A stretch of DNA of 64,000 nt from Kineosporiaceae bacterium (GTDB lineage Bacteria > Actinomycetota > Actinomycetes > Actinomycetales > Kineosporiaceae). This document shows, piece by piece, positions 28,953-37,619 of this stretch (positions are counted from its first letter, which is position 1; each line of letters starts with the position of its first letter). Under the pieces are notes generated by a model. It was given only the letters and a program-made list of their open reading frames with translations. It made no database searches and had not been told where the DNA came from. The position numbers and the translations under genes are program-made. Where the stretch lies: the NCBI GenBank assembly GCA_016794595.1, contig JAEUJN010000019.1, forward strand, positions 1 through 64,000, in the 5' to 3' direction.

Positions 28953-30581
28953 ATGGACGCCGTGACCCGAGTCCCAGTCCCGGTCAACGAGCCGGTGCTC
29001 ACCTACGCGCCCGGCACCCCCGAGCGGGCCGCGGTCGAGGCGTCGCTGAAGGACCTGACCGCGACCCGGATCGACCTGCCGATGGCGATCGGCGGCCGCG
29101 AGGTGATGGGCTCGGGCCGCACGGTGGACGTCGTCCAGCCACACGCCCGTCGGCACGTGCTCGGCACGATGAAGATGGCCTCCCAGGCCGACGCCCGGGC
29201 CGCGATCGAGGCTGCCCGGGCCGCCGCGCCGCTCTGGCGGGCGCTCTCCTACGACGACCGGGCCGCGGTGTTCCTCAAGGCCGCAGAGCTGCTCTCCGGT
29301 CCGTGGCGGCAGATCCTCAACGGCGCCACCATGCTCGGGCAGAGCAAGACCGTGCAGCAGGCCGAGATCGACGCCGCCTGCGAGCTGATCGACTTCTGGC
29401 GGTTCAACGTCCACTTCGGGCGCGAGGTGATCGCCGAGCAGCCGATCGCCAACTCCAAGGGGGTCTGGAACCGCACCGACGCCCGCCCGCTGGAGGGCTT
29501 CGTCTACGCGATCACCCCGTTCAACTTCACCGCGATCGGCGGCAACCTGCCGACCGCCCCCGCGCTGATGGGCAACACCGTGCTCTGGAAGCCGGCCCAC
29601 ACCCAGATGTTCGCCGCGCACTTCACGATGAAGCTGCTCGAGGCGGCGGGCCTGCCGCCCGGGGTGATCAATCTGGTGACCGGTGACGGACGTGCGGTCT
29701 CGGAGGTGGCGCTGTCGCATCCCGATCTGGCCGGGATCCACTTCACCGGCTCCACCCCGACCTTCCGCCTGCTCTGGCGCACCGTTGCCGAGAACCTCGA
29801 CCGGTACCGCACCTACCCGCGCCTGGTGGGGGAGACGGGCGGCAAGGACTTCGTGGTCGCGCACCCCTCGGCCGACGTCGAGGTGCTGCGGACGGCGCTG
29901 GTGCGCGGCGCGTTCGAGTACCAGGGTCAGAAGTGCTCGGCCGCCTCGCGGGCCTACGTGCCGCGCTCGATCTGGAAGCAGCTGCGCGACGATCTCGCCT
30001 CGACCGTGGACGGCCTGACCATGGGTCCGGTCACCGACCTGGGCAACTTCATGGCCGCGGTGATCGACGACAAGGCGTTCGCCGAGCATGCCAAGGCGAT
30101 CGACCGGGCGAACGCCACTGCCGGCATCACGGTCATCGCCGGTGGCACCTACGACGACTCCGAGGGATGGTTCGTGCGCCCGACGGTGGCCGAGGTGAGC
30201 GACCCGACGGACGAGATGCTCACCACCGAGTACTTCGGCCCGATCCTCGCCGTCCACGTCTACCCCGACCGGGCCTACGACCGGATGCTGGCCCAGATGG
30301 AATCGGTGGCCGACTACGCGCTGACCGGTGCGGTCATCGCCCAGGACCGGACGGCGATCGCCCAGGCCACCGAGGCACTGCGGTTCGCTGCAGGTAACTT
30401 CTACGTCAACGACAAGCCCACCGGGGCGGTGGTCGGGCAGCAGCCCTTCGGCGGCGCGCGCGCCTCGGGCACCAACGACAAGGCCGGTGCCGCGCAGAAC
30501 CTGCTGCGCTGGACCTCGACCCGCTCGATCAAGGAGACCTTCGACCCGCCACGCAGTCACACCTACCCGCACATGGACTGA
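28953..30581 (+). CDS. pruA: L-glutamate gamma-semialdehyde dehydrogenase (1-pyrroline-5-carboxylate dehydrogenase)
   Basis: This 542-residue aldehyde dehydrogenase oxidises glutamate semialdehyde to glutamate with NAD+, the second step of proline breakdown. The catalytic Cys is residue 328 (YQGQKCSAASRAYVP) and the general-base Glu is residue 294 (LVGETGGKDF). The C-terminal NDKPTGAVVGQQPFGGARASG block is typical of the P5C subgroup. The ATG at 28953 has GGAGGA 6 bases upstream. No proline dehydrogenase gene adjoins it; a large glutamate dehydrogenase lies 2 kb downstream. Confidence 0.95.
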   Translation: MDAVTRVPVPVNEPVLTYAPGTPERAAVEASLKDLTATRIDLPMAIGGREVMGSGRTVDVVQPHARRHVLGTMKMASQADARAAIEAARAAAPLWRALSYDDRAAVFLKAAELLSGPWRQILNGATMLGQSKTVQQAEIDAACELIDFWRFNVHFGREVIAEQPIANSKGVWNRTDARPLEGFVYAITPFNFTAIGGNLPTAPALMGNTVLWKPAHTQMFAAHFTMKLLEAAGLPPGVINLVTGDGRAVSEVALSHPDLAGIHFTGSTPTFRLLWRTVAENLDRYRTYPRLVGETGGKDFVVAHPSADVEVLRTALVRGAFEYQGQKCSAASRAYVPRSIWKQLRDDLASTVDGLTMGPVTDLGNFMAAVIDDKAFAEHAKAIDRANATAGITVIAGGTYDDSEGWFVRPTVAEVSDPTDEMLTTEYFGPILAVHVYPDRAYDRMLAQMESVADYALTGAVIAQDRTAIAQATEALRFAAGNFYVNDKPTGAVVGQQPFGGARASGTNDKAGAAQNLLRWTSTRSIKETFDPPRSHTYPHMD

Positions 30582-30593
30582 CCACCCTGCCCC

Positions 30594-30609
30594 GACCGGG
30601 AGACCGGTC
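30594..30609 (+). terminator. Hairpin after pruA
   Basis: GACCGG-gaga-CCGGTC forms a perfect 6-base-pair stem with a GAGA tetraloop 12 bases after the stop. There is no T-run, so it may be a transcript end-stabiliser rather than a classical terminator. Confidence 0.35.
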
Positions 30610-30731
30610 CGCCGGCCCGAGAACACCGGCTCGCCGCCCGAGGACGTTGGTCGTCGCGCGGCCACCGGGGTGCGGGCCAGGGTGGGAGTGGTGGAGGCGT
30701 ACGAGCGGTGCGCCCGCCGCGGAGGTGTGTC

Positions 30732-31235
30732 ATGTCCGAGGTGACGAGCCTGCCCACACAGCAGCAGGGTGTCCAGCGGCGAGAACTCGCCGAGCAGCCG
30801 ACCGCAGTGCGGTGCGGGCGGGTCGAGGTGGCCGACATCGCGGGCTGGATCGGTCCGGCCTTCGGCCAGGTGATGGCGGCGATGAGCGCCGAGGGGCTGT
30901 TGCCGGCCGGGCCGCCGTTCGCCCGCTACACCCGGGTGGAGGGGCTGCCCACGACCTTCGACATCGAAGCGGGCTTCCCGTGTGCACAGCCGATCACCGA
31001 GCACGCAGGGGCAGCGGTGCAGCCCTCCTCGCTGCCGGGTGGGGCGGCGGCCGTGGTCGTGCACGTGGGCCCTTATGACGCCATGACGTCGACGTACCAG
31101 GACCTCGAACGGTGGGTGGCCGAGCACGACCTGGTGGCCGACGGCGCACCGTGGGAGAGCTACCTCACCGAGCCGACGGGGAATCCGGCCGGGTGGCGGA
31201 CGGAGATCGTCCAGCCCTGCCGACCTGCCGATTGA
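30732..31235 (+). CDS. GyrI-like effector-binding domain protein, paralogue 1
   Basis: This 167-residue single-domain protein is of the GyrI-like/AraC effector-binding (SOUL/Rob) fold. The conserved GPPFARYTRV loop and a C-terminal WRTEIVQPC strand are present. Such domains bind small hydrophobic or cationic molecules; free-standing ones can hydrolyse or sequester toxic compounds. It has no DNA-binding domain. The ATG has GGAGGT 5-6 bases upstream. A related gene follows 146 bases later with shared motifs, indicating tandem duplication. Confidence 0.85.
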   Translation: MSEVTSLPTQQQGVQRRELAEQPTAVRCGRVEVADIAGWIGPAFGQVMAAMSAEGLLPAGPPFARYTRVEGLPTTFDIEAGFPCAQPITEHAGAAVQPSSLPGGAAAVVVHVGPYDAMTSTYQDLERWVAEHDLVADGAPWESYLTEPTGNPAGWRTEIVQPCRPAD

Positions 31236-31260
31236 GACGCGCTGCCGGGCGGGCCCGACC

Positions 31261-31322
31261 CCACCGGAGGATTCGGTGGCACGGACCGAGGCTTGGTGAT
31301 GATCGCGGGTGCGGACTACCGT
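31261..31322 (+). promoter_or_regulatory. Hairpin followed by candidate promoter of the second GyrI-like gene
   Basis: CCACCG-gaggatt-CGGTGG (31261-31279) may end transcription of paralogue 1. TTGGTG (31293-31298), an 18-base spacer, then TACCGT (31317-31322) is a moderate promoter match about 60 bases before the second gene. Confidence 0.3.
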
Positions 31323-31381
31323 CGTCGTGACGGTCCGCCGACGCTGAATCCGGGCGGCCGTCCCCGTCGGAGGGGGAGTGC

Positions 31382-31867
31382 ATGCCGACAGCAGCTGGGT
31401 ACCACGTGGCCGAACGACGGCTGGTGGGGCAGACCACCGCGGTGATCCACGGCTGCCTGCCGGCGTCCGACATCGTCGACTGGCTCGGCCCGGCGTTCGA
31501 GCAGGTGCTGGCCACGGTGCGGGCCGAGGGACTGCGACCGACCGGTCCGCCCTTCGCGCGGTACACCGCCGTCCCCACCCCTGCGGGCTCCTTCGACGTC
31601 GAGGCCGGCATCCCGGTGGACCGTCGCCTGCCATCGCGGCAGGGGACCACCGTCCAGCCCTCGCGCCTGCCCGCCGGCCGGGCTGCGGTCACCGTGCACG
31701 TCGGGGACTACTCGGGCCTCGTGGCGGCCTACGAGGCGATCGAGTCCTGGCTCGCCGAACGCAGCTGGCGACCGTCCGGGGCCCCGTGGGAGGGCTACCT
31801 CAGCGAGCCCGACGACCAGCCCGAGGACTGGCGCACCGAGATCGTCCAGCCGTTCAGGACCACCTGA
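31382..31867 (+). CDS. GyrI-like effector-binding domain protein, paralogue 2
   Basis: This 161-residue single-domain protein resembles the preceding one along its length. Shared motifs include GPPFARYTAV, GTTVQPSRLPAG, GAPWEGYLSEP and WRTEIVQPF. The same fold and roles apply. The ATG is preceded by GGAGGGGG. Divergence between the two copies is considerable, so the duplication is old. It is convergent with the DUF2505 gene. Confidence 0.85.
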   Translation: MPTAAGYHVAERRLVGQTTAVIHGCLPASDIVDWLGPAFEQVLATVRAEGLRPTGPPFARYTAVPTPAGSFDVEAGIPVDRRLPSRQGTTVQPSRLPAGRAAVTVHVGDYSGLVAAYEAIESWLAERSWRPSGAPWEGYLSEPDDQPEDWRTEIVQPFRTT

Positions 31868-31903
31868 CCCGGCCGATCGGCTCAGAGGGTCCGCTCGGGC
31901 GGA

Positions 31904-32407
31904 TCAGGAGTTCTCGGCCAGCCACTGCAGGCCGACCCGCTGCTCCACCCGGATCGCGGCCTCGATCGCCGGCTCGGCCGACCTCTCGATCGTGCCGCCG
32001 ATCAGCGGCACCGAGGCCTTCAGGTCACCGTCCACCCGGACGACGACCCCGCCGGCCTCGACGTCCAGCGCCAGGGTGCCGGTGAGCCGGACCGGGGCAC
32101 CCATGATCTCGACCACGATCTCCCCGCGACGGCGGCCCTCGGCGTCAGCGGGTTGCCAGTCGTCGTGCCGGGCCACCCGCACCGTTCCGCCCACGAACCG
32201 CCGGACGAACTCGGGGACCGAGTCCGTGGGCAGGGTGCGCTCGGTGCTGATCCGGGCCCCGCCGTCGGCGTAGGTGGCCACGTCGACCTCGTAGACCAGC
32301 GACCCGGTCGCCGCACAGGTGCGCTCCTGGAAGGTGCGCTCGGTCATCATGGCGAACACACTCTGCGGGCTGGCGTCCGGGTAACGGAGCTCGGCGGTCA
32401 GGCGCAT
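31904..32407 (-). CDS. DUF2505 family protein
   Basis: This 167-residue protein matches DUF2505, a START/SRPBCC-like family: the N-terminus MRLTAELRYPDASPQSVFAM and the core RVDGDLKASVPLIGGTIE are characteristic. Members may bind hydrophobic ligands in a central cavity; function is unknown. The ATG at 32407 is chosen because the fold begins there. It is divergent from the large glutamate dehydrogenase, 112 bases away. Confidence 0.87.
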   Translation of the reverse strand: MRLTAELRYPDASPQSVFAMMTERTFQERTCAATGSLVYEVDVATYADGGARISTERTLPTDSVPEFVRRFVGGTVRVARHDDWQPADAEGRRRGEIVVEIMGAPVRLTGTLALDVEAGGVVVRVDGDLKASVPLIGGTIERSAEPAIEAAIRVEQRVGLQWLAENS

Positions 32408-32519
32408 GAGCGCGACTCTATCCCCGCAGCTCACGGTCGATCGGTCGCATGCCGAGGAGGGATCGATAGAGTCGGCATCGGCGCGGGCAATGGTGCCCGG
32501 TACCCCTGGAGGCGGACGC

Positions 32520-35500
32520 ATGACGGCCCACGCAGTGGCCCTGCAGGAGAACGAACGGGCGTCGATCATCGACCGGGCGGTCGAGGCCGCCGATCGTCAG
32601 GGCGCCCGGGACGGCGTCCCCGACCTGCACACCTACCTGACCCGGTACTTCCGGTTCATGCCGGTCGAGGCGATGCGCGCGCGCGAGCCGGTCGACCTGG
32701 CCGGCGCCGCCCTGTCCCACCGGATGGCGGCTGCCGCCCGGGCTCAGGGCACCGCCATCGTGCGGTCCTTCACCCCGACCGTCGAGCAGCACGGCTGGTC
32801 GACCGGGCACACCGTCATCGAGATCATCACCGATGACATGCCGTTCCTGGTCGACTCGGTGATCAGCGAGCTCAACCGGCTCGAGTGCGGGATCCACCTG
32901 ATCGTGCACCCGCAGCTCGTCGTCAGGCGCACCGTGACCGGCGAGCTGGTCGAGGTGCTGGACTCGGGTCCCAGTGAGTGGCACTCCGGCGACAGCCCGC
33001 ACGACAGCCTGGTCGAGTCGTGGATGCACGTCGAGATCGACCGGCAGACCCACCCCGCCCGGCTGGAGGAGATCAGCCACGAGCTGCGCCGGGTGCTCGA
33101 GGACGTCCGGGTCGCGGTCGAGGACTGGCCGCTGATGATGGCCCGGGTCACCGAGATCATGACCGAGCTGACCACCGCCCCACCGGTCGGGATCGACCCG
33201 CGCGAGGTGGCCGAGGCGCGCACCCTGCTCGGCTGGCTCGCCGAGGGCAACTTCACCTTCCTCGGGTACCGGGAGTACCACCTGTCCTCGGCGACCGGCC
33301 CGGCCGACGATGGCCAGGGCGCCGACGGCCAGGCTGCCGACGGGAACGACGGGGCCGCCGAGGGGCAGGGCACCGAGGGACACGACGCGGACGTGCTGGT
33401 CGCCGAGACCGGCACCGGTCTGGGCATCCTGCGCCACGACTCCACCACCAGCTCGGGCTACGACCGGCTCAACGCCGACGCCCGGGCCCGGGCGCGGGAG
33501 AAGACCCTGCTGGTGGTCACCAAGGCCAACTCGCGGGCCACGGTGCACCGCTCGGTCTACCTGGACTACATCGGGATCAAGACCTTCGACGCCAGCGGTG
33601 AGGTCAGCGGGGAGCGTCGCTTCCTCGGACTGTTCGCCTCCAGCGCCTACACCGACAGCGTGCGTCGGATCCCCCTGGTCAACCGCAAGGTGTCCGAGGT
33701 GCTCGCCCGGGCCGGGTTCGGGGAGGAGACCCACTCCGGCAAGGACCTGCTCCAGATCCTCGAGACCTACCCGCGCGATGAGCTGTTCGACATCTCGGTC
33801 GACGACCTGACCACCATCTCGCGGTCCGTGATGGACATGCAGCAGCGGCGCCGGACCCGGTTGTTCCTGCGCAAGGACGCGTACGGCCGCTACATCTCCA
33901 GCCTGGTCTACCTGCCGCGGGACCGGTACACCACCAAGGTCAGATTGAAGATCGCCGACGTGCTGCGGACGGCGTTCGACGCGACGTCCATCGACTTCAC
34001 CGCCCGGGTGAGCGAGTCGGCCCTGGCCCGGCTGCACTTCGTGGTGCGCGTCTCCCCGGGCAGCAAGCTGCCGGACGTCGATGCGGTCGACCTCGAGGCG
34101 AAACTGGTCGAGGCCACCCGCGCCTGGGACGAGGACCTGTCCGACGCGCTGCGGTCCGAGACCGGCGAGGAGGAGTCCGCTCGCCTCTACCGCACCTGGG
34201 GCCGGGCCTTCCCGGAGGCCTATAAGGAGGACTTCGACGCCCGGGTCGCGGTCGCCGACCTGCGCCGGCTGGAACAGCTGGCCGCTGGGGTCGGGGCCGA
34301 GGACGGCGCCGAGCGGGCGCTGTCGATGAACCTCTACCAGCCGGTGGGGTGCGCCTCGGACGAGCGCCGGTTCAAGCTGTACCGGCTGGCCCCGCTGTCG
34401 CTGACCGAGGTGTTGCCGTTCCTGTCCAACCTCGGGGTCGAGGTCGTCGACGAGCGTCCGTACGTCCTGGAACTGGGCGATGGCACGAGCATCGGCACCA
34501 CGGGCAAGGGCGCCGACAGCACCAACGGCACCAACGGCACCAGTGGCACTCTCACCGGGGTGCGGCGGGGCTACATCTACGACTTCGGGCTGCGCTACGG
34601 CGGCCCGGTGCCGGACCCGTCGATCTCGCGGGACCTGTTCTGCGAGGCATTCGCGGCCGCCTGGGCAGGGCGCGCCGAGAGCGACGGGTTCGACCGGCTG
34701 GTGTTGCTGGCCGGGTTGAGCTGGCGGGCAGTGGTGGTGCTGCGGGCCTACGCCAAGTACCTGCGCCAGACCGGGACGACGTTCAGCCAAGACTACATCG
34801 AGCGGTGCCTGCGGGCGAACGTGCCGATCACCGCGACGTTGCTGGAGCTGTTCCGCGCTCGCTTCGATCCCGAGGCGTTCGCCGACGACGAGGCCGGCCG
34901 CTCCGCGCGGGACGCGGAGTGTGACCGGCTGGCGGCCGACCTGCGGAACCGGCTGGACGGCGTGGCAAGCCTGGACCACGACCGGATCCTGCGCTCGATG
35001 CTGGCCCTGATCCGGGCCACGTTGCGCACCAACGCCTATCAGCGCGACCCGGGGGACGCCTTCGGCGACGGGCACAAGGACTACGTCTCCTTCAAGTTCG
35101 ACCCGAGCGCGATCCCGGACCTGCCGGCGCCGCGCCCGGCGTTCGAGATCTTCGTGTACTCCCCGAAGGTCGAGGGGGTCCACCTGCGCTTCGGCAAGGT
35201 CGCCCGGGGAGGCCTGCGCTGGAGTGACCGGCCCGAGGACTTCCGCACCGAGATCCTCGGCCTGGTCAAGGCGCAGACGGTCAAGAACGCGGTGATCGTG
35301 CCCACCGGCGCCAAGGGTGGGTTCGTCGGCAAGCACCTGCCGGACCCGGGCGTGGACCGCGAGGCCTGGCTGAGCGCCGGGATCGCCTGTTACAAGCTCT
35401 TCATCAGCGGCCTGCTCGACCTGACGGACAACCTCGTCGGCGGGGACGTCGTGCCCCCGCCACGCGTCGTCCGGCACGACGGCGACGACACCTACCTGGT

Positions 35501-37619
35501 GGTCGCCGCCGACAAGGGCACCGCCACGTTCTCCGACATCGCGAACGGGCTCGCGGTCGAGTACGGCTTCTGGCTCGGCGACGCCTTCGCCTCGGGCGGC
35601 TCGGTCGGCTACGACCACAAGGCGATGGGCATCACCGCCAAGGGCGCCTGGGAGAGCGTCAAGCGACACTTCCGCGAGATGGGCCGTGACGTCCAGACCG
35701 AGGAGTTCACCGTCGTCGGCATCGGCGACATGAGCGGCGACGTGTTCGGCAACGGCATGCTGCTCTCCCCGTGCATCCGGCTGGTGGCCGCCTTCGACCA
35801 CCGGCACGTGTTCCTCGACCCCACCCCGGACGCCGCGGCCTCCTTCGCCGAGCGTTCGCGGATGTTCGCGCTGCCGCGCTCGTCCTGGGCCGATTACGAC
35901 ACCTCGCTGATCTCGCCCGGGGGCGGGGTGCACCCACGGAGCGCGAAGTCGATCACGATCACCCCGGAGGTCGCCGGCTGCCTCGGGCTGGCGGACGGCG
36001 TGGAGTCGATGACCCCGGCGGAGCTGATCCACGCCATCCTGCAGGCGCCCGTCGACCTGCTCTGGAACGGCGGGATCGGGACCTACGTCAAGGCCGCCGA
36101 CCAGTCGCACGCCGAGGTCGGGGACAAGACCAACGACAGCATCCGGATCAACGGCAACCAGCTGCGCTGCCGGGTCGTCGGGGAGGGCGGCAACCTCGGC
36201 CTGACCCAGCTCGGTCGGGTGGAGGCGGCGCAGAACGGCGTGCGGGTCAACACCGACGCGATCGACAACTCCGCCGGCGTCGACTGCTCCGACCACGAGG
36301 TCAACATCAAGATCCTGCTGGACCGGATCGTGGCCGCCGGGGACCTGACCGGCAAACAGCGCAACCAGTTGCTGGCCGAGATGACCGAGGACGTCGGCCG
36401 GATGGTGTTGCGGGACAACTACGAGCAGAACGTGTTGCTGGGCAACGCCCGCAAGCAGTCCCACGGCATGCTCGTCGTCCACCAGCGCTTCATGCGCTCG
36501 CTCGAGGCCCGCGGTCTGCTCAACCGCGAGCTCGAGTTCCTGCCGGACGACGCGGCACTGGCCTTGCGGGCCGAGCAGGGCCGGGGGCTGACCTCGCCGG
36601 AGTTCTCCGTCCTGGTGGCCTATTCGAAGATCACGTTGACCGAGGACCTGATGGCCTCGGACCTGCCTGCCGACCCCTGGTTCGGCCGCACGCTGCGGGA
36701 CTACTTCCCGCCGCAGCTGGTCACCCGGTACGGGGACAACCTGGCCGAGCACCCGCTGCGCCACGAGCTGATCACGACCTGCCTGGTCAACGAGATGGTC
36801 AACCGGGGCGGGATCACGTTCGCCTTCCGGGCCGAGGAGGAGACCGGGGCAAGCCCGCAGCAGGTGGCGCGGGCCTACACCGTCTGTCGCGAGATCTTCG
36901 AGTTGCGCTCGTTCGTCGCCGACGTCGAGGCGCTGGACAACCAGGTGTCCACCGAGGCCCAGACCGCGCTGTACCTGGCCTTCCGCCGGTTGCTCGACCG
37001 ATCGGTGCGCTGGTTCCTGCAGACCCGGCCGGGCACCATCGACGTGGGCGCCGAGATCGAGCGCTTCGGCCCGGTGGTGACCGAACTCGGGCCGCGGATG
37101 ACGGATCTGGCCGTCGGGGGCGAGCGGCGCCAACTGCGCGAGGACGCCGCGGAGTTCGTCCGTATGGGCATCCCGGAGCCGATGGCGGTGCGGGGTGCGG
37201 GGCTGCTGAACGAGTTCCAGCTGCTGGACATCACCGAGATCTCCACTCAGGTGGATGCCTCGCCGGCCGAGGTGGCGCCGGTCTACACGGCCTTGTCCGA
37301 GCGGTACTGCGTCGATGCCATGCTGACCCGGATCAGCCAGTTGCCCCGGGCGGACCGGTGGCAGTCGCTGGCCCGGGCGGCGCTGAGGTACGACCTCTAC
37401 GCGGCGCTGGAGTCCCTGACCATCGCGGTGCTCACCGCCTCGCCGAACGCGCCCATGCCACCTGAGGAGCGGATCAACTCCTGGGAGCGGGCCAACACCG
37501 CGGCGGTTGCCCGGGCGACCCACACCCTGGAGGAGGTCCGCCGTCTGGAGAAGGGTGACCTGGCCTCGTTGTCGGTGGCGCTGCGCACCCTGCGCGGCGT
37601 CGTCCGGAGTACCGGGTGA
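32520..37619 (+). CDS. gdh: Large NAD-specific glutamate dehydrogenase (GDH-180 class)
   Basis: This 1699-residue enzyme converts glutamate to 2-oxoglutarate and ammonia with NAD+. The N-terminal ~700 residues are ACT-like regulatory domains. The catalytic core contains GGLRWSDRPEDFRTE and the Lys-bearing NAVIVPTGAKGGFVGK. The NAD-binding region includes GIGDMSGDVFGNGML and VGEGGNLGLTQLGR, and a long helical C-terminus follows. Two low-complexity inserts stand out: an Asp/Gly/Ala-rich stretch at about residues 258-298 and a Gly/Thr/Asn-rich one at about 658-678. The ATG has GGAGG 7 bases upstream. The stop overlaps the next start (GTGA), coupling it to a sensor kinase. Confidence 0.96.
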   Translation: MTAHAVALQENERASIIDRAVEAADRQGARDGVPDLHTYLTRYFRFMPVEAMRAREPVDLAGAALSHRMAAAARAQGTAIVRSFTPTVEQHGWSTGHTVIEIITDDMPFLVDSVISELNRLECGIHLIVHPQLVVRRTVTGELVEVLDSGPSEWHSGDSPHDSLVESWMHVEIDRQTHPARLEEISHELRRVLEDVRVAVEDWPLMMARVTEIMTELTTAPPVGIDPREVAEARTLLGWLAEGNFTFLGYREYHLSSATGPADDGQGADGQAADGNDGAAEGQGTEGHDADVLVAETGTGLGILRHDSTTSSGYDRLNADARARAREKTLLVVTKANSRATVHRSVYLDYIGIKTFDASGEVSGERRFLGLFASSAYTDSVRRIPLVNRKVSEVLARAGFGEETHSGKDLLQILETYPRDELFDISVDDLTTISRSVMDMQQRRRTRLFLRKDAYGRYISSLVYLPRDRYTTKVRLKIADVLRTAFDATSIDFTARVSESALARLHFVVRVSPGSKLPDVDAVDLEAKLVEATRAWDEDLSDALRSETGEEESARLYRTWGRAFPEAYKEDFDARVAVADLRRLEQLAAGVGAEDGAERALSMNLYQPVGCASDERRFKLYRLAPLSLTEVLPFLSNLGVEVVDERPYVLELGDGTSIGTTGKGADSTNGTNGTSGTLTGVRRGYIYDFGLRYGGPVPDPSISRDLFCEAFAAAWAGRAESDGFDRLVLLAGLSWRAVVVLRAYAKYLRQTGTTFSQDYIERCLRANVPITATLLELFRARFDPEAFADDEAGRSARDAECDRLAADLRNRLDGVASLDHDRILRSMLALIRATLRTNAYQRDPGDAFGDGHKDYVSFKFDPSAIPDLPAPRPAFEIFVYSPKVEGVHLRFGKVARGGLRWSDRPEDFRTEILGLVKAQTVKNAVIVPTGAKGGFVGKHLPDPGVDREAWLSAGIACYKLFISGLLDLTDNLVGGDVVPPPRVVRHDGDDTYLVVAADKGTATFSDIANGLAVEYGFWLGDAFASGGSVGYDHKAMGITAKGAWESVKRHFREMGRDVQTEEFTVVGIGDMSGDVFGNGMLLSPCIRLVAAFDHRHVFLDPTPDAAASFAERSRMFALPRSSWADYDTSLISPGGGVHPRSAKSITITPEVAGCLGLADGVESMTPAELIHAILQAPVDLLWNGGIGTYVKAADQSHAEVGDKTNDSIRINGNQLRCRVVGEGGNLGLTQLGRVEAAQNGVRVNTDAIDNSAGVDCSDHEVNIKILLDRIVAAGDLTGKQRNQLLAEMTEDVGRMVLRDNYEQNVLLGNARKQSHGMLVVHQRFMRSLEARGLLNRELEFLPDDAALALRAEQGRGLTSPEFSVLVAYSKITLTEDLMASDLPADPWFGRTLRDYFPPQLVTRYGDNLAEHPLRHELITTCLVNEMVNRGGITFAFRAEEETGASPQQVARAYTVCREIFELRSFVADVEALDNQVSTEAQTALYLAFRRLLDRSVRWFLQTRPGTIDVGAEIERFGPVVTELGPRMTDLAVGGERRQLREDAAEFVRMGIPEPMAVRGAGLLNEFQLLDITEISTQVDASPAEVAPVYTALSERYCVDAMLTRISQLPRADRWQSLARAALRYDLYAALESLTIAVLTASPNAPMPPEERINSWERANTAAVARATHTLEEVRRLEKGDLASLSVALRTLRGVVRSTG

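Noticed and set aside
28568-29002. Antisense frame over the small hypothetical gene and the pruA start
   Set aside because: Ser/Arg/Thr-rich shadow composition, and it would overlap the clearly supported pruA ribosome binding site.
32418-37523. Very long open frame antisense to the glutamate dehydrogenase gene
   Set aside because: High-GC coding sequence commonly leaves the antisense codon-aligned frame free of stops; its product is low-complexity and the sense strand encodes a recognisable enzyme.
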